Source: Pseudomonas nitroreducens NBRC 12694 (GTDB taxonomy: Bacteria > Pseudomonadota > Gammaproteobacteria > Pseudomonadales > Pseudomonadaceae). Taken from it: 64,000 bases of DNA. Under the pieces are notes generated by a model that saw only the letters and a list, made by a program, of their open reading frames with translations, made no database searches and was not told where the DNA came from. Both the position numbers and the translations under genes were made by a program. The stretch covers positions 248,001-312,000 of the forward strand of contig NZ_BDAI01000002.1 in the NCBI RefSeq assembly GCF_002091755.1. Reading direction: 5' to 3'. This document shows positions 18,221-26,923 of the stretch, piece after piece (the stretch's first letter is position 1; every line of letters begins with the position of its first letter).

Positions 18221-19180
18221 ATGGACCTGTTGCTGATCCTGACTTACACCGCGATCTGCATCGCCATCTTCAAGATCTTCCGCATCCCGCTGAACAAGTG
18301 GACAGTGCCTACCGCCGTGCTTGGCGGCGTAGTGCTGATCGGCGCGCTGATCTTCACCATGAACTACAACCACCCGTATTCCGAGGTGGCTCGCACCTAT
18401 TTCGTGACCACGCCGGTCATCCCTGTGGTGACCGGCCAGGTGATCGAGGTACCGGTGAAGGGCAACGAGATGCTCGAGAAGGGCGCCGTGCTGTTCCGCA
18501 TCGACCCCAGGCCTTTCCAGCTCAAGCTGGATTCGATCAAGGCGCAACTGGTATCGGCGCGCGCCGACCAGGCCCGCGCCCGCGAGCTGGCCCTGCGCAA
18601 TGTTGGCAACAAGCGTGATGTCGACCTCACCACTGCCCGCGTCGACGACCTGAACGCGCAATTGGCGCTGGCCCAGTTCAACCTCGACAACACAGTGGTG
18701 CGGGCGCCTTCACGGGGGTTCGTCACTCACGTCTCACTGCGCCCGGGAATGATGGCGACACGCCTGCCGCTACGCCCCTCGATGGTCTTCGTCCCGGACG
18801 AAGGCCAGTATTTCGTCGCCTGGATGCGCCAGAACAGCCAACTGCGCCTGACTTCCGGGGATGAGGCGGAGATTGCCTTCGACGGCATTCCCGGCAAGGT
18901 CTTCAGTGGCAAGGTCAAGCAGGTCATCGGGGTGATCGGCGAGGGCCAGGTCCAGCCTTCCGGGACCTTGCTCAGCTACACCGGCTCACCGCCGGCCGGC
19001 CGTGTGCCGGTGTTCATCGAGATCACCGACCCCGACTATGCCCAGTACGCCAGCTTGATGCCCGGTGGCTCCTACGGCCAGGCAGCGCTGTACAGCCAAC
19101 ATTTCCACCACGTGGCGATCATGCGCAAGATCCTCCTGCGCATGGCGGCCTGGATGAACTACATCTTCCCGTTCCACTGA
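18221..19180 (+). CDS. HlyD-family secretion protein, YiaV-like
   Basis: The 319-residue product has two hydrophobic segments at the N terminus (about 1-20 and 26-45), a lipoyl half-motif VTGQVIEVPVKGNEMLEKGA, a short coiled coil and a beta-barrel. It belongs to the membrane fusion proteins of the EmrA/YiaV/AaeA kind. It follows the DUF3302 gene by 3 bp. No ATPase or MFS pump is adjacent, so its partner is unknown. Confidence 0.88.
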   Translation: MDLLLILTYTAICIAIFKIFRIPLNKWTVPTAVLGGVVLIGALIFTMNYNHPYSEVARTYFVTTPVIPVVTGQVIEVPVKGNEMLEKGAVLFRIDPRPFQLKLDSIKAQLVSARADQARARELALRNVGNKRDVDLTTARVDDLNAQLALAQFNLDNTVVRAPSRGFVTHVSLRPGMMATRLPLRPSMVFVPDEGQYFVAWMRQNSQLRLTSGDEAEIAFDGIPGKVFSGKVKQVIGVIGEGQVQPSGTLLSYTGSPPAGRVPVFIEITDPDYAQYASLMPGGSYGQAALYSQHFHHVAIMRKILLRMAAWMNYIFPFH

Positions 19181-19301
19181 TCCGAACCCGCGCTGCGGCC
19201 GCCCGGCCGCAGCCGCCTTCCGTCCACCGGCGCCGCGCGCCTGTCACGAAATGAAAAGCCCCTGTCGCACGATGTGAAGCTGCCCGCCGGCCCCCTGCCT
19301 A

Positions 19302-19329
19302 TTGTCCGCTCAAAGGCGCTTGTCCGCTC
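19302..19329 (+). promoter_or_regulatory. Direct repeat upstream of the catabolic operon
   Basis: TTGTCCGCTC occurs at 19302-19311 and 19320-19329, 18 bp apart. It lies about 50-75 bp before the quinone reductase start and could bind a regulator. Confidence 0.35.
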
Positions 19330-19374
19330 CAATCGAAAGCGCCCACGACAACAAGACAACTGGAGATTCCGGCC

Positions 19375-20355
19375 ATGGCCAAAGCCGTTCGTTTCTATGA
19401 AACAGGGGGACCCGAAGTCCTGCGTTACGAGGATGTGGAGGTCGGCGAGCCCGGCCCGGGGCACGTGCGCATCCGCCATGTGGCGGTGGGCCTGAACTAC
19501 GCCGACACCTACTTCCGCAATGGCACCTACGCCGTTCCGCTGCCCAGCGGCATGGGCGTGGAAGCCGCCGGCGTGGTGGTCGCGGTGGGCGAGGGCGTGA
19601 CCAACGTCGTGCCCGGTGACCGCGTGACCTACACCGGCTTCATCAACACCCTCGGCGCCTACAGCACCGAGCGCCTGGTTCCGGCGGCGCCGCTGATCCG
19701 CCTGCCGGAGAACATCGCTTTCGAGACCGCCGCCGCCATGACCATGCGCGGCCTGACCTCGGCCTACCTGCTGCGCCGCATTCACGACTTCAAGCCGGGC
19801 CAGAGCATCCTGCTGCACGCCGCCGCCGGCGGTGTCGGGCTGATCGTCGCGCAGTGGGCGAAGCTGCTCGGTCTGCGGGTGATCGGTACCGTTTCCAGCG
19901 ATGCCAAGGCCGAAGTGGCCTTCGCCCACGGCTGCGAGCAGGTCATCAACTACAGCCATGAAAGCGTCGCCGAGCGCGTGCGCGAACTCACCGACGGACG
20001 TGGCGTGGACGTGGTGTTCGACAGCGTCGGCAAGGACACCTTCATGACCTCTCTGGAGTCGCTCAAGCGCCGCGGGCTGATGGTCTGCGTCGGTACCGCG
20101 TCCGGCCCGATCCCGCCGTTCGATCCGGTGCTGCTGGCGATGAAGGGCTCGATCTTCCTCACCCGTCCGGCCCTGGCCGACTACATCGCCGACCCGGCGG
20201 AAAAGGCGGCGCTGCTGGACGAGCTGTTCACCCACGTGGGCAACGGTGACATCCGCATCGAGATCAACCAGCACTACGCACTGGAAGATGCCGTGCAAGC
20301 CCACCGCGACCTCGAGTCGCGCAAGACCACCGGCTCGTCGATCTTCGTCATCTGA
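19375..20355 (+). CDS. qor: NADPH:quinone oxidoreductase (zinc-free MDR family)
   Basis: The 326-residue product has the GroES-like N-terminal half (GLNYADTYFRNGTY, PSGMGVEAAGVV) and the NADPH-binding motif LHAAAGGVGLIVAQWAK with the AxxGGVG signature. The zinc ligands of alcohol dehydrogenases are absent. This matches Qor, which reduces quinones with NADPH. Its place as the first gene of a seven-gene operon suggests that it acts on an enone or quinone-like intermediate of that pathway, but this is inferred. GGAG lies 9 nt before the ATG. Confidence 0.88.
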   Translation: MAKAVRFYETGGPEVLRYEDVEVGEPGPGHVRIRHVAVGLNYADTYFRNGTYAVPLPSGMGVEAAGVVVAVGEGVTNVVPGDRVTYTGFINTLGAYSTERLVPAAPLIRLPENIAFETAAAMTMRGLTSAYLLRRIHDFKPGQSILLHAAAGGVGLIVAQWAKLLGLRVIGTVSSDAKAEVAFAHGCEQVINYSHESVAERVRELTDGRGVDVVFDSVGKDTFMTSLESLKRRGLMVCVGTASGPIPPFDPVLLAMKGSIFLTRPALADYIADPAEKAALLDELFTHVGNGDIRIEINQHYALEDAVQAHRDLESRKTTGSSIFVI

Positions 20356-20365
20356 GGGCGTCGCC

Positions 20366-21214
20366 ATGCACGTAGAACGTCTGACCTGCAGCATCGGCGC
20401 CGAGATTTCAGGCGTGAACCTGGGCGATGCGTCGCGCGACGAAGGGCTGTTCGCCGAGCTGCGCGAGCTGCTGCTCAAGCACAAGGTGCTGTTCCTGCGT
20501 GACCAGGACATCAGCCGCGCCGAGCACGTCGCCTTCGCCCGTCGCTTCGGCGAGCTGGAAGACCACCCGGTGGCCGGCAGCGACCCGGAGCATCCGGGCC
20601 TGGTGCGCATCTACAAGACCCCGGACCTGCCCAACGACCGCTACGAGAACGCCTGGCACACAGACGCCACCTGGCGCGAGGCGCCGCCCCTGGGCTGCGT
20701 CCTGCGCTGCGTGGAGTGCCCGCCGGTCGGGGGCGACACCATGTGGGCGAACATGGCCTTGGCCTACGACATGCTCCCGGCTGAGATCAAGGAGCGCATT
20801 GCCAAGCTGCGCGCCCGCCACAGCATCGAAGCCAGCTTCGGTGCGGCGATGCCCATCGAGAAGCGCCTGGCACTCAAGGCCATGTACCCCGACGCGGAGC
20901 ACCCGGTGGTGCGCACCCATCCCGAGACCGGCGAGAAGGTGCTGTTCGTCAATGCCTTCACCACTCACTTCAGCAACTACCACACCCCGCAGAACGTGCG
21001 CTTCGGCCAGGACGCCAACCCCGGCGCGTCCGACCTGCTGCGCTACCTGGTGAGCCAGGTGTACATCCCCGAATTCCAGGTGCGCTGGCGCTGGAAGAAG
21101 AACGACGTGGCGATCTGGGACAACCGCTGTACCCAGCACTACGCAGTGATGGACTACCCGCCCTGCGTGCGCCGCATGGAGCGCGCCGGAATCATCGGCG
21201 ACAAGCCGTTCTGA
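20366..21214 (+). CDS. TauD/TfdA-type 2-oxoglutarate dioxygenase
   Basis: The 282-residue product has the Fe(II) facial triad HTD (His98, Asp100) in NAWHTDATWREAP and the distal His258 in NRCTQHYAVMDYP, with Arg269/270 for 2-oxoglutarate. The length and motifs fit TauD (taurine), TfdA (phenoxyacetate) and similar enzymes, which hydroxylate a carbon next to a leaving group. The start at 20366 is 10 bp after qor. The context (BKACE, a sulfate-exporter-like gene) makes an organosulfonate substrate possible but not proven. Confidence 0.88.
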   Translation: MHVERLTCSIGAEISGVNLGDASRDEGLFAELRELLLKHKVLFLRDQDISRAEHVAFARRFGELEDHPVAGSDPEHPGLVRIYKTPDLPNDRYENAWHTDATWREAPPLGCVLRCVECPPVGGDTMWANMALAYDMLPAEIKERIAKLRARHSIEASFGAAMPIEKRLALKAMYPDAEHPVVRTHPETGEKVLFVNAFTTHFSNYHTPQNVRFGQDANPGASDLLRYLVSQVYIPEFQVRWRWKKNDVAIWDNRCTQHYAVMDYPPCVRRMERAGIIGDKPF

Positions 21215-21248
21215 GCCCTCTCGACAACAACAATTCCAGGAGACAGAC

Positions 21249-22301
21249 ATGCAATTCTTCGACGATTCGCTGCACCCCGAGAACCAGGAAAAGGTGGTCA
21301 TCACTACCGCTCCCTACGGCCCGGAATGGATGCCCGAGGACTTCCCCGAAGACATCCCGGTGACCATGGACGAGCAGGTGCAGAAGGCCGTGGACTGCTA
21401 CGAAGCCGGCGCCACCGTGCTCCACCTGCACGTGCGTGAGCTGGACGGCAAGGGCTCCAAGCGCCTGTCCAAGTTCAACGAGCTGATCGCAGGTGTGCGC
21501 GAAGCGGTGCCGGACATGATCATCCAGGTCGGCGGCTCGATCTCCTTCGCCCCGGAAAGCGACGGCGAAGCGGCCAAGTGGCTGTCCGACGACACCCGCC
21601 ACATGCTCGCCGAGCTGACCCCCAAGCCCGATCAGGTGACGGTGGCGATCAACACCACCCAGATGAACATCATGGAGCTGCTCTATCCGGAGTACCTCAA
21701 GGGTACCTCCCTGGAAAACCCGCTCTACCAGGCGGCCTACAGCGAGATGACCGTGCCGGCCGGCCCCGCCTGGGTCGAGGAGCACCTCAAGCGCCTGCAG
21801 GCATCGGGCATCCAGCCGCACTTCCAGCTCACCGGCATGCATGCCCTGGAAACCCTCGAGCGCCTGGTTCGCAAGGGCGTCTACAAGGGCCCGCTGAACC
21901 TGACCTGGATCGGCATCGGCGGCGGTTTCGACGGCCCCAACCCGTTCAACTTCATGAACTTCGTGCACCGTGCACCGGACGGCGCCACCGTCACCGCCGA
22001 GTCGCTGCTCAAGAACGTCCTGCCGTTCAACATGATGGCGCTGGCCATGGGGCTGCACCCGCGGTGCGGCATCGAGGACACCATCATCGGCCAGCATGGC
22101 CAGCGCATGACCTCGGTCGAGCAGATCCAGCAGTGTGTCCGCGTTGCCCACGAACTGGGCCGCGAGGTCGCCAGTGGCAAGGAAGCGCGCGCCATCTACA
22201 AGATCGGCGTGCAGTACGACAGCGTCGAGGAAACCCTGCGCATGAACGGCATGGCGCCCAACCGCCAGCCGGGCCAGAAGTCCGTCCCGCAACGCGCGTG
22301 A
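21249..22301 (+). CDS. Beta-keto acid cleavage enzyme (BKACE, DUF849)
   Basis: The 350-residue TIM-barrel protein has the start VVITTAPYGPEW and the metal-binding pair His59/His61 in VLHLHVRELDG, typical of 3-keto-5-aminohexanoate cleavage enzyme relatives. These enzymes take a beta-keto acid and acetyl-CoA and give acetoacetate and a CoA ester. The sequence GMHALETLERLV and GIGGGFDGPNPFN are also family features. The family is divided by substrate and this one cannot be placed by eye. AGGAGACAG precedes the ATG. Confidence 0.87.
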   Translation: MQFFDDSLHPENQEKVVITTAPYGPEWMPEDFPEDIPVTMDEQVQKAVDCYEAGATVLHLHVRELDGKGSKRLSKFNELIAGVREAVPDMIIQVGGSISFAPESDGEAAKWLSDDTRHMLAELTPKPDQVTVAINTTQMNIMELLYPEYLKGTSLENPLYQAAYSEMTVPAGPAWVEEHLKRLQASGIQPHFQLTGMHALETLERLVRKGVYKGPLNLTWIGIGGGFDGPNPFNFMNFVHRAPDGATVTAESLLKNVLPFNMMALAMGLHPRCGIEDTIIGQHGQRMTSVEQIQQCVRVAHELGREVASGKEARAIYKIGVQYDSVEETLRMNGMAPNRQPGQKSVPQRA

Positions 22302-22307
22302 CAGGCT

Positions 22308-22345
22308 CCAGTGCGGGTTCTGCCAGTAACCCGCACTGGCTTTAT
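22308..22345 (+). terminator. Intra-operon terminator-like hairpin
   Basis: A perfect 12-bp stem CCAGTGCGGGTT/AACCCGCACTGG (22308-22319, 22328-22339) with an 8-nt loop is followed by CTTTAT. It lies between the BKACE and MFS genes and may lower expression of the genes after it. Confidence 0.65.
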
Positions 22346-22390
22346 CCAAGAACAACAAGAATCCACTGACTCCCCCGGAGAGCTAGCACC

Positions 22391-23680
22391 ATGGCCATCC
22401 ACTCCGTCGCCCTGGGCGACATCCCTGCCACCGCGCCCAGCGTGCCGCGCCGCTATGCCTGGGTGGTGTTCGCCCTGACCTTCGGCCTGCTGATCTCCGA
22501 TTACATGTCGCGCCAGGTGCTCAACGCCGTGTTCCCGCTGCTCAAGGTCGAATGGGCCCTGAGTGACGCGCAGCTCGGCCTGCTCAGCGGAATCGTCGCG
22601 GTGATGGTCGGTTTGCTGACCTTCCCCCTGTCGCTGCTCGCCGACCGCTGGGGCCGCGTGCGCAGCCTGGCGCTGATGGCCATGCTGTGGAGCCTGGCGA
22701 CCCTGGGCTGCGCGGTGGCGCAGAACTTCCCGCAGATGTTCGCCGCGCGCTTCTTCGTCGGCGTCGGCGAGGCCGCCTATGGCAGCGTCGGCATCGCCGT
22801 GGTGATCTCGGTATTCCCGGCGCACCTGCGCGCCACCCTGACCGGCGCTTTCATGGCTGGCGGCATGTTCGGCTCGGTGCTCGGCATGGGGCTGGGCGGC
22901 GTGCTCGCCGCGCACCTGGGCTGGCGCTGGGCCTTCGCCGGCATGGCGCTGTTCGGCCTGCTGCTGGCGCTGCTCTATCCGCTGATCGTCAGTGAGAAAC
23001 GCATCGCCCCGGTCGCCGCCGCCGAAGCGCCGCGCCAGGTGGGCGGGCGTTCCCTGCGCAGCCTGTTCGGCAGCCGTTCGGTGATCGCCGCCTACCTGGG
23101 CAGTGGCCTGCAACTGTTCGTCGCTGCCGCCGTCATGGTGTGGATTCCCAGCTACCTGAACCGCTACTACCACCTGGACACCGGCAAGGCCGGACTGATC
23201 TCGGCGGTGATCGTGCTGGTCGGTGGCAGCGGCATGGTGCTCTGCGGCATCCTTTGCGACCGCCTGGGCCGCGCCAACCCGCCGCGCAAGATCATCCTCG
23301 CCATCGGCTTCTGCCTGGTCAGCTGCGTGCTGCTGTCCATCGCCTTCCACCTGTCACCGGGCACCACGCAGCTGAGTCTGATCTGCCTGGGCATGCTGGT
23401 CGCCGCCGGTACTTCCGGGCCGTCCGGCGCCATGGTCGCCAACCTCACCGCGCCGGCGGTGCATGGCACCGCCTTCGCCACCCTGACCCTGGCCAACAAC
23501 TTGCTGGGCCTGGCCCCCGGCCCGCTGCTCACCGGTGTGTTGGCCGATCATATCGGCCTGGATCGCGCCTTCCAGCTCATCCCGCTGCTGAGCATCCTCG
23601 CCGCGCTGGTGTTCATCTATGCCCGCCGCCACTACCACAACGACATGCGCCGCCTGCGCGGTGAAGAGGAGGGCGCCTGA
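22391..23680 (+). CDS. MFS transporter, probable organic acid importer
   Basis: The 429-residue product has 12 predicted membrane segments, the MFS loop motif LADRWGRVRSLALMA after segment 2, and GVGEAAYGSVGIAVV in segment 5, a motif common in Spinster-like and aromatic-acid MFS proteins. The central loop is short. It probably imports the substrate of the operon. Its stop overlaps the start of the DsbA-like gene (TGATG). Confidence 0.87.
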   Translation: MAIHSVALGDIPATAPSVPRRYAWVVFALTFGLLISDYMSRQVLNAVFPLLKVEWALSDAQLGLLSGIVAVMVGLLTFPLSLLADRWGRVRSLALMAMLWSLATLGCAVAQNFPQMFAARFFVGVGEAAYGSVGIAVVISVFPAHLRATLTGAFMAGGMFGSVLGMGLGGVLAAHLGWRWAFAGMALFGLLLALLYPLIVSEKRIAPVAAAEAPRQVGGRSLRSLFGSRSVIAAYLGSGLQLFVAAAVMVWIPSYLNRYYHLDTGKAGLISAVIVLVGGSGMVLCGILCDRLGRANPPRKIILAIGFCLVSCVLLSIAFHLSPGTTQLSLICLGMLVAAGTSGPSGAMVANLTAPAVHGTAFATLTLANNLLGLAPGPLLTGVLADHIGLDRAFQLIPLLSILAALVFIYARRHYHNDMRRLRGEEEGA

Positions 23681-24345
23681 TGCCGACTCTGAACCTGGAA
23701 ATGACCTTCGACTTCATCTGTCCCTGGTGCCTGATCGGCAAGCGCAACCTCGACGCCGCGTTGCGACTGCTGGCACGCCAGCGTCCGGAGCTGAACGTGC
23801 GGGTGAGCTGGCTCGGCCTGCAGCTGCTGCCGCAGATTGCCATGGAGGGCGAGCCCTTTGCCGAGTTCTACCAGCGCCGCCTGGGCGGCAAGCGTGCGGT
23901 GAAGGCACGCATGGGCGAGGTGCGGCGGGCGGCGGAGGGCGCGAAGGTTGATCTTGACCTCGAACGCATCCTCACCATGCCCAACACCACCTATGCGCAC
24001 CGGGTATTCCAGCGCGCGGTGCACGTGGGCAGCGACAACCAGAAGGAACAGTTGCTGGAGATGATCTTTCGCGCGCACTTCCAGCTCGGCCAGGACATCG
24101 GCCAGCGCGATACCCTGCGCCGCCTGCTGCGCGCCTGCGATTTCAACGTGGTCGACTTCGACGACGCGCTGGCCGATGGCGCGCGGCAGTTCATCGGCCG
24201 CCGCGTGGCCCTGGCCGACTCCAGCGTGCCGATGTTCCTCCTCGAGGGCCGCGCGTTCGCCCTCGGCGGGCAGAGCCCGGAACAGCTGCTGGCGGCGCTC
24301 TATCGTGCGCTGGAACGGCAGTTCCCGGAGGCGATTCCGGCATGA
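23680..24345 (+). CDS. DsbA-family (FrnE-like) thioredoxin-fold oxidoreductase
   Basis: The 221-residue product starts LNLEMTFDFICPWCLIGKRN with the CPWC active-site motif (Cys14, Cys17) and has the helical insertion and cis-Pro segment (SSVPMFLLEG) of FrnE/2-hydroxychromene isomerase relatives. No signal peptide is present, so it works in the cytoplasm, perhaps as a glutathione- or thiol-dependent isomerase. It overlaps the MFS gene by 1 bp and the Rieske gene by 4 bp. Confidence 0.88.
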   Translation: MPTLNLEMTFDFICPWCLIGKRNLDAALRLLARQRPELNVRVSWLGLQLLPQIAMEGEPFAEFYQRRLGGKRAVKARMGEVRRAAEGAKVDLDLERILTMPNTTYAHRVFQRAVHVGSDNQKEQLLEMIFRAHFQLGQDIGQRDTLRRLLRACDFNVVDFDDALADGARQFIGRRVALADSSVPMFLLEGRAFALGGQSPEQLLAALYRALERQFPEAIPA

Positions 24346-24668
24346 GCGGTGTGGTCCGTATTCCCGCTGAACGCCTGCCGGCGCGCGGCGGCAGAAGCCT
24401 GTTCCATCATGAGAACGGCATCTTCCTGTTGTTCGATATCGACGGTGAGCTGCATGCCATCGAAGACAGCTGCCCCCACGCCGGCGCGTCGCTGTTCAGC
24501 GGGCGCCTGGATGGCCCCTGGTTGCAGTGCCCGGCCCATGGCCTGCGCTTCGACCTGGCCACGGGTTGCCCGGCGGGCATCAAGGGTTTCGGCCTGCGCC
24601 GGCACGGGATTTCCTGGATTGCCGGCGAGTGTCATGTGGTGATCGCCGATCAGGAGGTGCCTGCATGA
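24342..24668 (+). CDS. Rieske 2Fe-2S ferredoxin-like protein
   Basis: The 108-residue product carries the Rieske ligands CPHAG (Cys44, His46) and CPAHG (Cys63, His66). It is a soluble single-domain Rieske protein, like the ferredoxins that feed electrons to oxygenases or reductases. No partner oxygenase of the Rieske type is next to it; its partner is unknown. It overlaps both neighbours by 4 bp (ATGA). Confidence 0.88.
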   Translation: MSGVVRIPAERLPARGGRSLFHHENGIFLLFDIDGELHAIEDSCPHAGASLFSGRLDGPWLQCPAHGLRFDLATGCPAGIKGFGLRRHGISWIAGECHVVIADQEVPA

Positions 24669-25675
24669 CCGTGCTGACGATTTCCGCACTTGGCACGCGC
24701 AGCCGCACGCTGCTGCCGGGCCTGCTGGTCAGCGCCATGGTGGCGGCGGCCGCGACCTTCCTCTCCGAACACTACGGCGCGCCGGTGATGCTCTTCGCGT
24801 TGCTGCTCGGCCTGGCGATGAATTTCCTCGCGGCCGACAGCGTGTGCAAGGCCGGCATCGAATTCACCGCCCGTGAAATCCTGCGCCTGGGCGTGGCGCT
24901 GCTCGGTATCCGTATCACCTTCGGGCAGATCGCCGAACTGGGCTGGCAGCCGGTGGTCATGGTGGTGGTGCTGGTGACGGTGACGATCCTGGTTTCCATT
25001 GCGGCGGCGCGCGCCATGGGCTTCAACTTCCTCTTCGGCCTGCTCACCGGTGGCGCCACCGCCATCTGCGGCGCCTCGGCGGCCCTGGCGCTGGCCGCGG
25101 CGCTGCCGGCGCACACGCAGAAGGAAAAGGCCACGCTGTTCACCGTGCTTGGCGTGTCGGCATTGTCGACCCTGGCGATGATCCTCTACCCGATGATCGT
25201 CCGTGCACTGGGCCTGCCGCCACTGCAGGCGGGGATCTTCCTCGGCGGCACCATCCATGACGTGGCCCAGGTGGTCGGCGCCGGTTACAGCATCTCGAAG
25301 GAAGTCGGTGACAGTGCCACGGTAGTCAAGCTGATGCGTGTGGCCATGCTGCTGCCGGTGATCCTCTGCGCGGCGATGATCACCCGCGCCCGCGGCGTAG
25401 AACCGGGCGACAAACGTCCGCCGCTGTTGCCGTGGTTTGCCGTGGGCTTCGTGCTGCTGGCGGCGGTGAACAGCACCGGCTATCTGCCGTCGATGCTGGT
25501 AGAGGCCGGCGGGAAGCTGTCGCAGTGGTGCCTGGTGATTTCCATCGCGGCGCTGGGCATGAAGACCCAGCTCAAGGCTTTGGCGACGGTGGGGGTGAAG
25601 CCGATCCTGCTGATGGTGGGGGAGACGGTGTTCCTGGCCCTGTTGGTGTTGGGGATGTTGAAGGTCGCGGGGTGA
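24665..25675 (+). CDS. YeiH-family putative sulfate/sulfite exporter
   Basis: The 336-residue product has about ten membrane segments and YeiH motifs (LLGLAMNFLAAD, GATAICGASAALALAAALPA, GTIHDVAQVVGAGY). The family is annotated as a putative sulfate exporter and some members (TauZ-like) sit with sulfonate genes. The start MTVLTISALG overlaps the Rieske stop codon by 4 bp, so it is the last gene of this operon. A role in removing sulfite or sulfate fits a TauD-type dioxygenase upstream. Confidence 0.85.
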   Translation: MTVLTISALGTRSRTLLPGLLVSAMVAAAATFLSEHYGAPVMLFALLLGLAMNFLAADSVCKAGIEFTAREILRLGVALLGIRITFGQIAELGWQPVVMVVVLVTVTILVSIAAARAMGFNFLFGLLTGGATAICGASAALALAAALPAHTQKEKATLFTVLGVSALSTLAMILYPMIVRALGLPPLQAGIFLGGTIHDVAQVVGAGYSISKEVGDSATVVKLMRVAMLLPVILCAAMITRARGVEPGDKRPPLLPWFAVGFVLLAAVNSTGYLPSMLVEAGGKLSQWCLVISIAALGMKTQLKALATVGVKPILLMVGETVFLALLVLGMLKVAG

Positions 25676-25704
25676 GCCGATCCGCCCTACGTACTTTGCT
25701 CTTG

Positions 25705-25787
25705 AAGATTTCCAGAGAAACTTCCGCGTACGCCGAGGCCTCCTGAACGGGGCGTTCGAAGCGCGCTGACGTTTATCTGGAAGTCTT
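25705..25787. repeat. Inverted repeat, possible small MITE remnant
   Basis: AAGATTTCCAGA (25705-25716) and TCTGGAAGTCTT (25776-25787) are inverted copies with one mismatch; similarity continues a few bases inward (GAAAC/GTTTA). The segment between has no gene. Confidence 0.45.
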
Positions 25788-25789
25788 GC

Positions 25790-25843
25790 AAAGCCAAAGC
25801 CAAAGCCAAAGCCAAAGCCAAAGCCAAAGCCAAAGCCAAAGCC
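25790..25843. repeat. Hexanucleotide tandem repeat (AAAGCC) x 9
   Basis: Nine perfect tandem copies of AAAGCC fill 54 bp between the YeiH and AraC genes. Such arrays change length by slippage. It lies outside coding sequence; the AraC stop codon is 67 bp to the right. Confidence 0.95.
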
Positions 25844-25855
25844 AGGGCGTGCTCT

Positions 25856-25880
25856 TGCAGGAGCGAGCTTGCTCGCGAAC
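25856..25880. repeat. REP element (GGAGCGAGCTTGCTCGCG family), single copy
   Basis: The sequence contains GGAGCGAGCTTGCTCGCG and matches the two REP copies at 34870-34939. It follows directly after the hexanucleotide array. Confidence 0.85.
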
Positions 25881-25909
25881 CGCACGGCACCGTTCCCCTC
25901 AGGGAAAAA

Positions 25910-26923
25910 TTACTCCCCCTCCCGCCCCAGATGCTCCTTGCGCCACGCCGCCGGCGACATCCCGTACTGCACGGCGAACCAGCGGGTGAAGGAGCTGGGC
26001 ATCGAATACCCCAGCAAATCCGCGATGCGCCCCAGCGAATAGCGCGGGTTCTCCATGTAGCGCAGCACCAGCTCGCGGCGGACCTCGTTGATCAGGTCGG
26101 AGAAGGTCACCCCGTTGTCTTCCAGGCGCCGTTGCAGCGTGCGCACGTTCAACCCCAGCGACTGGGCGATCTGCTCGATGGTCGCGCGGCCCATGGGCAG
26201 CAGCAGGTAGATGGACTTGCGCACCTCGTTCAGCGTGCTGCCGTCGGTGGCGCCGGGCAGGGAGTCGACGAAGCTGCGCGCATGCCGGGCCATGGCCGGG
26301 TCGGCCATGGGGTTGGCGGCGTCCAGGTCGGCGGCGGGGATGACGATGCCGTTGAACTCGCTGCCGAACTCGATCTTGCAGCCGAACAGCCGGCGGTGCA
26401 CCTGCAGGTCCGCCGGGGCGTCGTGGCTGAAGTTGACGCTGATCGGTCGCCAGTGCGGGCCGAGGAGGGCGGCGCAGAGGCGGTAGAGGGTGCCCAGGGC
26501 CAGCTCCAGGCCCTGGCGCATGGGCATTGGCGGTACGGTGAGGAGCTCCTCGCGCAGGATCGCCATCTTGCCTTCCTGGTCGACGTACAGCGCCAGGGAT
26601 TCGTTGAGCAGGTGCCGATAGCGAATGATGGTATCCATCGCCTCGCGCAGCGTCGCCTGGTGCGACAACAGCAGGCTGATCACGCCAAAGTCGGCGAGCT
26701 GGCGCGATTCGGCCATGCGCAGGCCGAAGGTTTCGCAGCCGCTGATGCGCGCCGACTCTTCCAGCAGGGTCACTGCCGTTGCAACGGGAATGCGCTGCTC
26801 CGGGTGCTCGAGCATGGATTGGGAAAGGCCCACCGCACTCAGTTGTTGCTGCGGGTTGAGGCCCAGGTGCCTGGCCACTTCCAGGTAGTTGGTGAGGGCC
26901 GCAATGCGAACCATTGGGGTCAT
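25910..26923 (-). CDS. AraC-family regulator with Arabinose_bd-type N domain (OruR-like)
   Basis: The 337-residue product starts MTPMVRIAALTNYLEVARHL, typical of the OruR/QhpR group. The N-terminal half is the PF12625-type domain and the C-terminal 100 residues hold two helix-turn-helix motifs (IEQIAQSLGLNVRTLQRRLE and LGRIADLLGYSMPSSFTRWF). The start at 26923 was chosen by family fit; an upstream in-frame ATG at 26974 has a better ribosome site (AGGTG) and cannot be excluded. It is divergent from the hydrolase-DUF1302 gene set, which it probably controls. Confidence 0.88.
   Translation of the reverse strand: MTPMVRIAALTNYLEVARHLGLNPQQQLSAVGLSQSMLEHPEQRIPVATAVTLLEESARISGCETFGLRMAESRQLADFGVISLLLSHQATLREAMDTIIRYRHLLNESLALYVDQEGKMAILREELLTVPPMPMRQGLELALGTLYRLCAALLGPHWRPISVNFSHDAPADLQVHRRLFGCKIEFGSEFNGIVIPAADLDAANPMADPAMARHARSFVDSLPGATDGSTLNEVRKSIYLLLPMGRATIEQIAQSLGLNVRTLQRRLEDNGVTFSDLINEVRRELVLRYMENPRYSLGRIADLLGYSMPSSFTRWFAVQYGMSPAAWRKEHLGREGE

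Noticed and set aside
25790..25843. Hexanucleotide array considered as a CRISPR array
   Set aside because: The units are 6 bp, perfect and without spacers, and no cas genes are near.
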